From positions 62,001 through 126,000 of the forward strand of contig PLDA01000006.1 in assembly GCA_003134965.1 (NCBI GenBank): a stretch of 64,000 nt of DNA. Reading direction: 5' to 3'. How positions within the stretch are numbered: position 1 is the stretch's first letter; every line of letters begins with the position of its first letter. Positions 42,050-50,161 of the stretch are shown here, in pieces. The position numbers and the translations under genes are program-made. Under the pieces are notes generated by a model. The model ran no database searches and was not told the DNA's origin. It saw only the letters and a list, made by a program, of their open reading frames with translations. The stretch is from Vulcanimicrobium winogradskyi (GTDB taxonomy: Bacteria > Vulcanimicrobiota > Vulcanimicrobiia > Vulcanimicrobiales > Vulcanimicrobiaceae).

Positions 42050-43591
42050 GTGGACCCGCTCAAGGACTCGGCCCGCGCGATTGCACGGGATGTAAACGCA
42101 CGTACCACGTCGGCAGCCGAGGTCGCCGAGGCGCTCATACCGCACGTCGAGCGCGTCGACGCGCAGCTGGGCGCTTACCTCGAGCTCACGCCTGGGCTGA
42201 TGCGGGAGCGCGCCCGCGCGGTCGACGCGCGCGTCGCGGCCGGCGAACAGTTGCCGCTGGCCGGCGTCCCCGTGGCGATCAAAGACAACATGTGCCTCAT
42301 GGGGACGAGAACGACCGCGGGCTCCAAGATCCTCGAGACGTTCGTCGCGCCGTATACCGCGACGGCGGTGCAGCGGCTGCTGGACGCGGGCGCGCTCCCG
42401 ATCGGCAAAACGAACCTCGACGAGTTCGCGATGGGCTCGTCCGGCGAGAACTCGGCGCTCGGACTGACCCGCAACCCGTACGACCTCGACCGCGTACCGG
42501 GCGGATCGTCGGCCGGCAGCGCGTCGGCGGTCGGCGGTTTCGAAGCGACGCTCTCGCTGGGGAGCGATACGGGCGGTTCGATCCGTGAGCCCGCCGCGTT
42601 CTGCAACGTGGTCGGCTTCAAGCCGACGTACGGGCGCGTGTCCCGATACGGGCTGATCGCCTTCGCCTCGTCGCTCGACCAGATCGGACCGTTCGCGCGT
42701 TCGGTCGAAGACGCGGCCCTCGTCTACGACGTCATCGCCGGGAAAGACCCGCTCGACGCGACGAGCGTCGACCGCGAGGTCGAGCCGGCGGCCGGCGCGC
42801 TGCGCGAGGACCTGCGCGGCGTACGGGTCGGGGTCGTCAAGGAATTCGGGCTGGGCGACTTGGACGCGGCCAGCCGTGCGGTGTACGAAGCGGCGTACGC
42901 CGACCTCGTGCGGCTCGGCGCCGAGCTGGTCGACGTGACCCTGCCGACCGCGGAATACGGGCTGGCGACGTACTACCTGATCGCGCCGGCCGAGTGCTCC
43001 TCGAACCTGGCGCGCTTCGACGGCGTGCGCTACGGCCTGCGTGTGGACGGTGCGGACGTCGGCGAGATGTACGAGCGCACGCGCGCCGCCGGCTTCGGCC
43101 CCGAAGTGAAGCGCCGCATCCTGATCGGGACATACGCCCTCTCGTCGGGCTACTATGACGCCTATTATCTGAAGGCGCAGAAAGCGCGGACGCGGATCGC
43201 CGAGGACTTCGCCCGCGCCTTCGAGCGCTGCGACGTGATCGTCTCGCCCGCCGCCTCCTCGCCCGCGTTCCGTTTCAACGCCAAGAGCGATCCGGTGACG
43301 ATGTACCTGATGGACTACTACACGATCCCGGGCTCGCTCGCCGGCCTGCCCTCGCTCTCGGTCCCGTGCGGCGCCGCGCTCCCCGAGGACGGGACGCGGC
43401 CGATGCCGATGGGCCTGCAGATGACGACGCCCCTCTTCACCGAACGCGCCCTCCTCGGCTACGCCCACGCCTACGAACGCGCCACGATGCACGCCGAAAA
43501 ACTGACCCCCATTGTCATCCTGAGCCCACCCCCTGTCATCCCGAGCCCAACCACTGTCATCCTGAGCTTGTCGAAGGATGACCAGAGATGA
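42050..43591 (+). CDS. gatA: Asp/Glu-tRNA amidotransferase subunit A
   Basis: GatA hydrolyses glutamine and passes ammonia to GatB. The 513-residue amidase has the Lys of the catalytic triad in VPVAIKDNMCL (about residue 76) and the Gly/Ser region PGGSSAGSASAVGG with the cis-Ser. The nucleophilic Ser is in DTGGSIREPAAFC. The normal family end is near ATMHAEKL (about 484). The last ~29 residues (VILSPPPVIPSPTTVILSLS...) come from three tandem partial copies of the palindromic repeat, so the tail is an add-on. GTG start. Confidence 0.95.
   Translation: MDPLKDSARAIARDVNARTTSAAEVAEALIPHVERVDAQLGAYLELTPGLMRERARAVDARVAAGEQLPLAGVPVAIKDNMCLMGTRTTAGSKILETFVAPYTATAVQRLLDAGALPIGKTNLDEFAMGSSGENSALGLTRNPYDLDRVPGGSSAGSASAVGGFEATLSLGSDTGGSIREPAAFCNVVGFKPTYGRVSRYGLIAFASSLDQIGPFARSVEDAALVYDVIAGKDPLDATSVDREVEPAAGALREDLRGVRVGVVKEFGLGDLDAASRAVYEAAYADLVRLGAELVDVTLPTAEYGLATYYLIAPAECSSNLARFDGVRYGLRVDGADVGEMYERTRAAGFGPEVKRRILIGTYALSSGYYDAYYLKAQKARTRIAEDFARAFERCDVIVSPAASSPAFRFNAKSDPVTMYLMDYYTIPGSLAGLPSLSVPCGAALPEDGTRPMPMGLQMTTPLFTERALLGYAHAYERATMHAEKLTPIVILSPPPVIPSPTTVILSLSKDDQR
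43512..43585. repeat. Dispersed palindromic repeat, copy 8 (three partial units in gatA)
   Basis: Three successive TGTCATCC(T/C)GAGC half-units, the last one complete with TTGTCGAAGGATGA. They extend the gatA frame and end just before the gatB start codon. Confidence 0.85.
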
Positions 43592-45054
43592 CCGCGCCCT
43601 ACTGGGAAGCCGTTATCGGCATCGAGTGTCATGTCGAGCTGAAAACCGTGAGCAAGATGTTCTGCGGGTGTCCGAACGAGTTCGGGGGCGAGCCGAACAC
43701 CAAGGTGTGTCCGGTGTGCCTCGCGCTGCCGGGCGCGCTGCCGGTGCCGAACGCGATGGCGATCGAGTACATGCTGCGCGCGGGGCTCGCGTTCGGCGCG
43801 ACGATCCCGCCGCACTCGAAGTTCGACCGGAAGAACTACTTCTATCCGGACATGCCCAAGAATTATCAGATCTCGCAGTTCGACATGCCGCTCACGCAGG
43901 GCGGCGTCGTGCGCTACTGGCTCGAAGACGGCACGCGCGGCGAGTGCCGCCTGACGCGCATCCATCTCGAAGAAGACACGGGGAAGTCGACGCACGCGAG
44001 CGCCGACGGCCGGCTCGCCGGCGCGACCTCCTCGCTGATCGATTTCAACCGCGCGGGCGTGCCGCTGATGGAGTGCGTCGGCGAGCCGGACATTCGCAGC
44101 GCCGACGAGGCGGTCGCGTTTCTCGAGACGCTCGCGCGCACGTTCCGCGAACTCGGCGTGAGCGACGTGAAGATGGAGGAAGGCTCGCTGCGCTGTGATG
44201 CCAACGTCTCGATCCGCAAGCGCGGCGCGACCGAGCTCGGGACCAAGGCCGAGATCAAGAACATGAACTCGTTCCGCAGCGTGCGCCGGGCGATCGCGTC
44301 GGAGATCGCGCGCCAGATCGAGGTGGTCGAGGGCGGCGGGCGCGTGATCCAGGAGACCCGCGGCTGGGACGAGGCGGCCGGCGTGACGCACAGCCAGCGT
44401 TCGAAAGAAGAAGCGCACGACTACCGCTACTTCCCCGACCCCGACCTCGTGCCGATCGACGTTACGGCCGACGTCGTCGAGCGCGTGCGCGCGACGCTGA
44501 CCGAGACGCCGTACGAGCGCTATGCGCGGTACGTCGACACGCTCGGGGTGGATTCGAAGCGCGCGACGCAGCTCGTCGATGACGCCGCGCTCGCGGCGTG
44601 GTTCGACCGCGCCGTCGCGGCGTCGGACGGCAAGGCGCAGGCGGTCGTCGCGTTCGTCCTCGGCGATCTCGCCCGGCTCGCGAACGAGAGCGGCACGCCG
44701 CTCGCCGCCGGCAAGGTGACGCCCGAGGCGCTCGCCGAGCTGGTTGCGCTGACGTCGTCGAGCGCGATCAACTCGAAGGCGGCGAAGCAGATCGTCGAAA
44801 CGCTCTGGAGCGAGGGCGGTTCGGCGAAGGCGATCGTCGAGCGCGAAGGCCTGGCGCAAGTCAGTGACCGCGGCGCCGTCGAGGCGATCGTCGACGAAGT
44901 GCTCGCCGCGAACCCCAAGGTCGTCGCCGACTACAAGGCCGGCAAAACGAACGTGATGGGCTTCCTGACCGGCGCGGTGATGAAAGCCTCACGCGGCAAA
45001 GCGAACCCGTCGCTCGCACAGGAACTGCTCAAGGAAAAGCTCGCCGCGCGCTGA
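43588..45054 (+). CDS. gatB: Asp/Glu-tRNA amidotransferase subunit B
   Basis: GatB activates the misacylated tRNA and completes transamidation. The 488-residue protein starts YWEAVIGIECHVELKT and has the Cys set MFCGCPNEFG...VCPVCLALPG. The family block NYFYPDMPKNYQISQFDMP and the C-terminal YqeY-like domain (NPKVVADYKAGKTNVMGFL) are both complete. The ATG overlaps the extended gatA stop. Confidence 0.97.
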   Translation: MTAPYWEAVIGIECHVELKTVSKMFCGCPNEFGGEPNTKVCPVCLALPGALPVPNAMAIEYMLRAGLAFGATIPPHSKFDRKNYFYPDMPKNYQISQFDMPLTQGGVVRYWLEDGTRGECRLTRIHLEEDTGKSTHASADGRLAGATSSLIDFNRAGVPLMECVGEPDIRSADEAVAFLETLARTFRELGVSDVKMEEGSLRCDANVSIRKRGATELGTKAEIKNMNSFRSVRRAIASEIARQIEVVEGGGRVIQETRGWDEAAGVTHSQRSKEEAHDYRYFPDPDLVPIDVTADVVERVRATLTETPYERYARYVDTLGVDSKRATQLVDDAALAAWFDRAVAASDGKAQAVVAFVLGDLARLANESGTPLAAGKVTPEALAELVALTSSSAINSKAAKQIVETLWSEGGSAKAIVEREGLAQVSDRGAVEAIVDEVLAANPKVVADYKAGKTNVMGFLTGAVMKASRGKANPSLAQELLKEKLAAR

Positions 45055-45122
45055 TGAGAGCCGCGGTCGTCTTCTGTCTCGCGCTCGTGGCGTCGGCAGC
45101 GTTCGGCGACCCACCCGAATAG
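45054..45122 (+). pseudogene. Signal-peptide-only remnant after gatB
   Basis: A 22-residue frame, MRAAVVFCLALVASAAFGDP..., starts in the gatB stop (TGATG). It is a complete Sec signal peptide with an A-x-A-like end followed at once by TAG. It looks like the 5' remnant of a secreted-protein gene cut off just after the cleavage site. It could also be an independent small hydrophobic peptide. Confidence 0.4.
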
Positions 45123-45137
45123 CGCTGCGCGGCGGGC

Positions 45138-45166
45138 TTGCGCGATACGAGAGATCGTCCTATACT
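45138..45166 (+). promoter_or_regulatory. Sigma-70-type promoter of the hicB-like gene
   Basis: TTGCGC and TATACT separated by exactly 17 bases. The expected transcription start is about 45173, right at the in-frame GTG at 45174, so the transcript may be leaderless. Confidence 0.6.
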
Positions 45167-45185
45167 CCGCGGCGTGGAGTTAGAG

Positions 45186-45611
45186 ATGCAGCGATATCTC
45201 AAGCTGCCGTATACGCGCGAATTCGTGCGCGAGGACGACGGGACATACTTTGCGCGCGTTCTGGAGCTTCCCGGATGCATCACTACGGGTGACACGCAGC
45301 AAGAAGCGCTCGCGATGCTGGACGATGCAATGGCGGCTTGGCTCGGGGCGCGAATCGCGGATCGCGAAACGATTCCGGAGCCGGTAGCAACGGACGACTT
45401 CAGCGGTCGCTTCGTCGTGCGCGTTACAAGGTCACTGCATCGCGATCTCGTCCGCGCAGCGGAGCGAAACGGCGTCAGTCTCAATCTGTTCGTGGCGACG
45501 ACGCTGGCGCAAGCCGCCGGCTCTCAGACGATGCCGGAGGTTGCGCAGCCAGCGATTTCATATCTGAAACTCCCGGCCAAGAGGCGGCGGTCGAAACCCA
45601 AGCGGGCGTAA
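45186..45611 (+). CDS. HicB-family antitoxin-like protein, no HicA seen
   Basis: 141 residues. The N-terminal HicB fold (YLKLPYTREFVREDDGTYFA, LPGCITTGDTQQEALAMLDD) is followed by a C-terminal DNA-binding segment of the Arc/RHH kind (RVTRSLHRDLVRAAERNGVSL). HicB normally neutralises the RNase HicA, whose small gene usually adjoins. None is visible on either side, so this is either an orphan or a stand-alone regulator. ATG at 45186 has GGAG six bases upstream; GTG at 45174 is an alternative. Confidence 0.75.
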   Translation: MQRYLKLPYTREFVREDDGTYFARVLELPGCITTGDTQQEALAMLDDAMAAWLGARIADRETIPEPVATDDFSGRFVVRVTRSLHRDLVRAAERNGVSLNLFVATTLAQAAGSQTMPEVAQPAISYLKLPAKRRRSKPKRA

Positions 45612-45647
45612 ACGAACCACGGTCCCAATCCCGGCGGGGACGATTCG

Positions 45648-46106
45648 TCAGAGGCCGCTGAAGCCGGGGCTGAACTGTAGCACGATCGCGACTGCGGCGA
45701 TCGTCACCGTGAGGAGCAGTAGCGCCAGGACCGGCCATCCCATCTCGGCGATCGTGGAACGCCTGGGCCGCAGCGACGCGCCGCGCGCGGTGCCTTCCGG
45801 CTGCGCGAGGACGCGGTCGAGGCCGTGCAGCGCGAGCGCACTCCGCAAGCCCGGCGTACCGGCGTGGACGGCGAGCCCGCCGCCGACCTCGCGCACGCGC
45901 CGCAAGTTTCCGATGAGCGCGGCGATGAGCGGTGCCGGGAGGTGGCTGCCGTGCAGTTCCACGACGACCGGCACGGCGCCACGGCCGTCAGAGACGAGCC
46001 GCTCGACCGACCGGGTGAGCGATCGGGCCGCGTTCGGGTCGTTGACGGACAAGGGGATGCGGACTGGCCGCAGGTCGTCGGCGTCGGCCGGTACGGGGGC
46101 GTGCAT
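45648..46106 (-). CDS. STAS-like domain protein with C-terminal membrane helix
   Basis: 152 residues. The first ~105 fit a degenerate STAS/anti-sigma-antagonist fold (VPVVVELHGSHLPAPLIAAL, then HAGTPGLRSALALHGLDRVL). The phosphorylatable Ser region is not typical. One hydrophobic helix near the end (GWPVLALLLLTVTIAAVAIV) tethers it to the membrane. It may belong with the GHKL ATPase at 22 kb, but nothing in the sequence proves this. It is divergent from mutS2. Confidence 0.55.
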   Translation of the reverse strand: MHAPVPADADDLRPVRIPLSVNDPNAARSLTRSVERLVSDGRGAVPVVVELHGSHLPAPLIAALIGNLRRVREVGGGLAVHAGTPGLRSALALHGLDRVLAQPEGTARGASLRPRRSTIAEMGWPVLALLLLTVTIAAVAIVLQFSPGFSGL

Positions 46107-46252
46107 GGAGTGATCTCCGGGGGGTTGCTGCCGCTACCGTAGTGCTGCCCACCTACGAAACGCTTACCAGCCCACTTACATTCGTCTGTCGGCCGCGGAG
46201 CTGCGCCGGCCGGGCCGGAGGGGCAGCGCACAGAAGCGAAGCCCTACCGGTC

Positions 46253-48634
46253 GTGAACGCGCTGGTCGACGAGCGAGGGCTCGAGGTCCTCGATTTTCAA
46301 CGTATCCGGGAGCGGTATGCGGGGCAGACGCATGCCGCGCAGGCGTTCGCGCGCGCGATCGCGTGCGAGCCGGCGACCGATTTCGCGCTCGTGCGCCGGC
46401 TGGTCGGCGAGACGACCGAGATGCGCGCGCTCGTGCAGGACGCCGGGTTCTCGATGCAGCGGATCGACGACGTCGACGAGGCGGTCGCGACGGCGGCGCG
46501 CGGGGTCTCGCTCGTCGCCCGCGATCTGCGCTCGATCGCCGACGCGCTCGCCGCCTCGGCGGCCGCGGTCAAGGCGATCCGCGAGGCCGAAGCCGAGCTG
46601 CCGCTGCTGCGCGAGCGGTGCGCGCCGTTCCGCGCCCTGCCGCTGATCGTCAACCGGGTCACCGACGCGATCGACGAGCGCGGCACCGTGCTCGACCGCG
46701 CGTCGCCGGCGCTGGGCCGCATCCGGCGCGGCATGCAGCAGGCGCAGGAAGCTGCGCGCGACCGCGCCGCGGCGATCGTGCGCTCGGCGAAATACGCGAC
46801 CGCGATACAAGACGCGATCGTCACGATGCGCGACGGCCGCTACGTCGTTCCGGTGAAGGCCGAGTTCGCCGGCCAGATCCAGGGGATCGTTCACGACACC
46901 AGCTCGTCGGGAGCGACGCTGTTCGTCGAGCCGCTCGAGAGCCTCGAAGCCAACAACCGCGTGCGCGCGCTTCGGGTGCAGGAGGACGTCGAGATCGCAC
47001 GCATCCTGGGCGAGCTCTCGGCGCTCGTGCAGGCGGAGGCGGCGCAGATCGTCACCGACGTCGACGTCTACGTCGAACTCGATCTCGCCGCGGCGCGCGC
47101 GGCGATCGCGCACCGCATGCAGGCGACGGCGCCGGAACTGGTCGACGAGGCGGTGATCCGCATCGTCGACGGCCGGCATCCGCTGCTCGACGAGCGCGCC
47201 GTCCCGCAGTCGATCGCGCTCGACGACACGATCCGCATCCTGATCGTCTCGGGACCGAACATGGGCGGCAAGACGGTCGCGCTGAAGATGGTCGGGCTCG
47301 CGGTGGCGATGGCCGGGTGCGGGCTGCACGTGCCGGCGGCGGCGGTGACCGTCGGGCGCTTCGAGCGCGTCTGCACCGATATCGGCGACGAGCAGTCGAT
47401 CGCGCAGAACACCTCGACGTTCTCCGCCCACCTGCGCCGGCTCGCCGAGATCGTCGACGCCGCGAACGACCGGACGCTGGTGCTCATCGACGAGATCGGC
47501 AGCGGCACCGAGCCCAACTCCGGCGCCGCGCTCGCCGTCGCGGTGCTTGAGGCGTTTCTCGAGCGCGGCGCGCGCGTGGTCGCGACGACGCACGCGACCG
47601 AGCTCAAGCTGTTCGGCGCCGACCATCCCTACGTCGCCAACGCGAGCGTGCGCTTCGATCCCGACACCTACGAGCCGACCTATCAGCTCGACGTCGGTTC
47701 GCCGGGGCAGTCGCTCGCGTTCGCGCTGGCGCGGCGCATGCACTTGGATCCCGAGGTCGTGGCGCGGGCGGAGGCGCTGCTCTCGACACAGGAGCGCGAC
47801 TACGAGCGCGCGCTCGCGGAGGTGACCGAAGAACGGATCCGCGCGACGCGCGAGCGCGAGCAGCTCGATCGCGAGCGGCTGCACCTGCGCTCGCTCGAAG
47901 ACAACGCGCGCCGCCGCGCCGAGGCGCTGGAGCGCGAGCGCCGCGAGCTCGCGAAGAAGGCGGACGCGCAGCTGGCCGACGCGCTGCGCGGGTTCACCGC
48001 GGAGCTCGAACGCCGCGCCGCCGAGCGGACGGACCGCGATGTGCGTGCGCCGCGGGTGACCTCCGGACAGGCCGACCTGCTTGCGCGCACGCTCGACCAG
48101 ATGCACCGCGATCTCGGGCTCGAGGCGCGCCCGGAGCGGACGCGCAGCGACGAGGCGCCTCAGCCGATCGCCGCGGGCGACCGCGTGCACGTCACGTCGT
48201 GGGATCAGGACGGCACCGTCCTCGAGGACCTCGGCGCCGACGCGCTGGTACAGCTCGGCGCTATGCGCCTAACGGTACCGAAGGCCGACCTGAGGCGCCG
48301 AGGCGGGGGCGTCACGAAGACCCTTCGACAGGCTCAGGGTGACAACAAGGGTGGCGAGGCGACGCTCGAGGCGGCGTCGACGGCGCAGACCGAGATCGAC
48401 GTGCGCGGGAAGCGGTTCGTCGAGGCCGAGCCGCTGGTCGACCGTTGGATCGACGATGCGATCATGCTCGGGCACTCGCCGCTGCGGCTGATCCACGGCA
48501 AGGGGACGGGGCTGCTCGGCAAGGGCCTTCAAGAGTTTCTGAAGGCGCATCCGTTCGTCCAGAACGTTCGCTACGGCCACGCCGACGAGGGAGGCGGCGG
48601 GGTGACGGTTTTTGAACTCCGCTCGCCGACCTGA
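46253..48634 (+). CDS. mutS2: MutS2 family endonuclease (carries an inserted repeat)
   Basis: MutS2 acts on branched DNA or colliding ribosomes and limits recombination. From the GTG at 46253 it has 793 residues, normal for the family. It comprises a lever/clamp region (about 1-310), an ATPase with Walker A GPNMGGKT (about 335-342) and Walker B LVLIDEIGSGTEP, a coiled coil (about 520-600) and a C-terminal Smr nuclease domain (about 710-793; DVRGKRFVEAEPLV, LIHGKGTGLL). A palindromic repeat is read in frame just before the Smr domain (KTLRQAQGDNKGG). Confidence 0.94.
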   Translation: MNALVDERGLEVLDFQRIRERYAGQTHAAQAFARAIACEPATDFALVRRLVGETTEMRALVQDAGFSMQRIDDVDEAVATAARGVSLVARDLRSIADALAASAAAVKAIREAEAELPLLRERCAPFRALPLIVNRVTDAIDERGTVLDRASPALGRIRRGMQQAQEAARDRAAAIVRSAKYATAIQDAIVTMRDGRYVVPVKAEFAGQIQGIVHDTSSSGATLFVEPLESLEANNRVRALRVQEDVEIARILGELSALVQAEAAQIVTDVDVYVELDLAAARAAIAHRMQATAPELVDEAVIRIVDGRHPLLDERAVPQSIALDDTIRILIVSGPNMGGKTVALKMVGLAVAMAGCGLHVPAAAVTVGRFERVCTDIGDEQSIAQNTSTFSAHLRRLAEIVDAANDRTLVLIDEIGSGTEPNSGAALAVAVLEAFLERGARVVATTHATELKLFGADHPYVANASVRFDPDTYEPTYQLDVGSPGQSLAFALARRMHLDPEVVARAEALLSTQERDYERALAEVTEERIRATREREQLDRERLHLRSLEDNARRRAEALERERRELAKKADAQLADALRGFTAELERRAAERTDRDVRAPRVTSGQADLLARTLDQMHRDLGLEARPERTRSDEAPQPIAAGDRVHVTSWDQDGTVLEDLGADALVQLGAMRLTVPKADLRRRGGGVTKTLRQAQGDNKGGEATLEAASTAQTEIDVRGKRFVEAEPLVDRWIDDAIMLGHSPLRLIHGKGTGLLGKGLQEFLKAHPFVQNVRYGHADEGGGGVTVFELRSPT
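48317..48345. repeat. Dispersed palindromic repeat, copy 9, inside mutS2
   Basis: ACCCTTCGACAGGCTCAGGG followed by TGACA, in the linker before the Smr domain. The reading frame gives the same LRQAQGD peptide as the cheA insertion. Confidence 0.9.
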
Positions 48635-48644
48635 TGAGCAACGC

Positions 48645-49856
48645 ATGACCGATCCGACGCCGAACCCTCGCAGCGCGCGCGAACGCGCGTTGGCGCTGGT
48701 CGACGGCTGCGACCACGTCGAGACGCTCAACGAACTCACCGAGCGCATCGAGCGCGGGCAGCCGCTGCGCGTCTACCTGGGACTCGATCCGACCTCGCCC
48801 GACCTGCACATCGGGCACGCGGTCGTGCTGCGGCTGCTGCAGCGCTTCGTCGACGACGGTCACGACGTGATCCTGCTGATCGGCGACTTCACCGCGCGCA
48901 TCGGCGACCCGAGCGGCCGCAACGCGCTGCGCCCGCCCCTGAGCGACGAGCAGATCGAGGCGAACATGCAGACCTACGCGGCACAGGCCGGCAAGGTGCT
49001 CGACATGAGCCGCGTGACGCTACGATACAACAGTGAGTGGCTCTCGAAGCTGACGTTTTCCGAGATCTACAAGCTGCTCTCCCTGACGACCGTCGCGCAG
49101 ATGCTCGAACGCAACGACTTCAAGGAGCGCTACGAGACCGGCACGCCGATCGCGCTGCACGAGTTCGTCTATCCGGTCGCGGTCGCGTACGACTCCGTCG
49201 CGATGCACGTCGATGTCGAGCTCGGCGGTTCGGATCAGCTCTTCAACCTGCTGATCAGCCGGCCGTACCAGGTCCAGGCGGGGCAGGAGCCGGAGATCTG
49301 CATCACGGTTCCGCTGCTGGTCGGCGTCGACGGTCACAAGAAGATGTCCAAGTCGACCGGCAACCACATCGCGCTGACCGACCCGCCCAACGACATGTTC
49401 GGAAAGACGATGCGGATCCCGGACGAGGTGCTGCCCGAGTACGCGCGGCTGGCTGTCCGCTGGCCCTCCAGCCAGGTCGACGCGCTCGCGACCGGGCTGA
49501 AGAACGGCAGCATCTCGCCGATGGACGAGAAAAAGCGTATCGCGGAGGACCTCGTCGCGTTGTATCATGGCCGCGACGCCGCCCGCGCGGCGCGCGATCG
49601 GTTCGAGCGGACGATCCAGCGCGGGGAGATCCCGGCCGAGATGCCGGAGCTCCCGCTGGCCGGCCGCAGCAAGCTCGTCGATCTGATCGTCGCCGCGGGG
49701 TTCGCCGAGTCGAAGCGCGCCGCGGCGCGCCTGATCGGCGAAGGGGGCGTCCGCATCGACGGCACCGTCGCCTCCGACCCCAGCGCCCGCTGGACCGCCG
49801 AAGGCCCGGCGGTTCTCCAGGTCGGCTCGCGCAAGTTCGCACGCATAGTCCCGTAG
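48645..49856 (+). CDS. tyrS: Tyrosyl-tRNA synthetase
   Basis: Class I synthetase charging tRNA(Tyr), 403 residues. The HIGH motif is in SPDLHIGHAVVLRLL (about residue 50). The tyrosine pocket includes GSDQLFNLL, and the KMSKS loop is GHKKMSKSTGNH (about 230). A C-terminal S4 RNA-binding domain is at about 338-400 (KLVDLIVAAGFAESKRAAAR). It resembles the TyrS2-like subtype. The ATG at 48645 follows the mutS2 stop by ten bases. Confidence 0.95.
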   Translation: MTDPTPNPRSARERALALVDGCDHVETLNELTERIERGQPLRVYLGLDPTSPDLHIGHAVVLRLLQRFVDDGHDVILLIGDFTARIGDPSGRNALRPPLSDEQIEANMQTYAAQAGKVLDMSRVTLRYNSEWLSKLTFSEIYKLLSLTTVAQMLERNDFKERYETGTPIALHEFVYPVAVAYDSVAMHVDVELGGSDQLFNLLISRPYQVQAGQEPEICITVPLLVGVDGHKKMSKSTGNHIALTDPPNDMFGKTMRIPDEVLPEYARLAVRWPSSQVDALATGLKNGSISPMDEKKRIAEDLVALYHGRDAARAARDRFERTIQRGEIPAEMPELPLAGRSKLVDLIVAAGFAESKRAAARLIGEGGVRIDGTVASDPSARWTAEGPAVLQVGSRKFARIVP

Positions 49857-49875
49857 TCGGGGAAGAGAAGAAGAT

Positions 49876-50136
49876 ATGGCGACCCATCGTCCCGCGGTCT
49901 CACCGCCCGCGATCACCTACACCGACGCCGGGAAGATCAACGGCCCGACGTTCACCTGTCCCCGTTGCGAGCGCGTCTACCCGTATCCGCACGACCACGG
50001 CGCGCCGGTGCGCTGTGAGTGCGGCTGGTGGTACACGAACCTCGGCCACGGGCGCATCATCGAAGAGTTCCGCCCCCGCATCGGCGGCGCCGGCACCAAA
50101 GGCCCCGAAGCCGCCGCCGGCCCCAGGTCATCCTGA
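49876..50136 (+). CDS. Small zinc-ribbon protein
   Basis: 86 residues. Two Cys pairs, FTCPRCERVY and VRCECGWWY, about 20 residues apart, form a probable zinc ribbon with a His-rich loop (YPYPHDHG). The C-terminus is Gly/Ala/Pro-rich and ends inside a palindromic repeat, so the last residues are probably not ancestral. Function unknown. GAAGAGAAG precedes the ATG. Confidence 0.65.
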   Translation: MATHRPAVSPPAITYTDAGKINGPTFTCPRCERVYPYPHDHGAPVRCECGWWYTNLGHGRIIEEFRPRIGGAGTKGPEAAAGPRSS

Positions 50137-50153
50137 GCCTGTCGAAGGGCTCA
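50127..50153. repeat. Dispersed palindromic repeat, copy 10
   Basis: GTCATCCTGAGCCTGTCGAA then GGGCTCA. It provides the stop codon of the zinc-ribbon gene and lies against the 3' end of the convergent Hsp33 gene. Confidence 0.9.
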
Positions 50154-50161
50154 GAGCGCCA

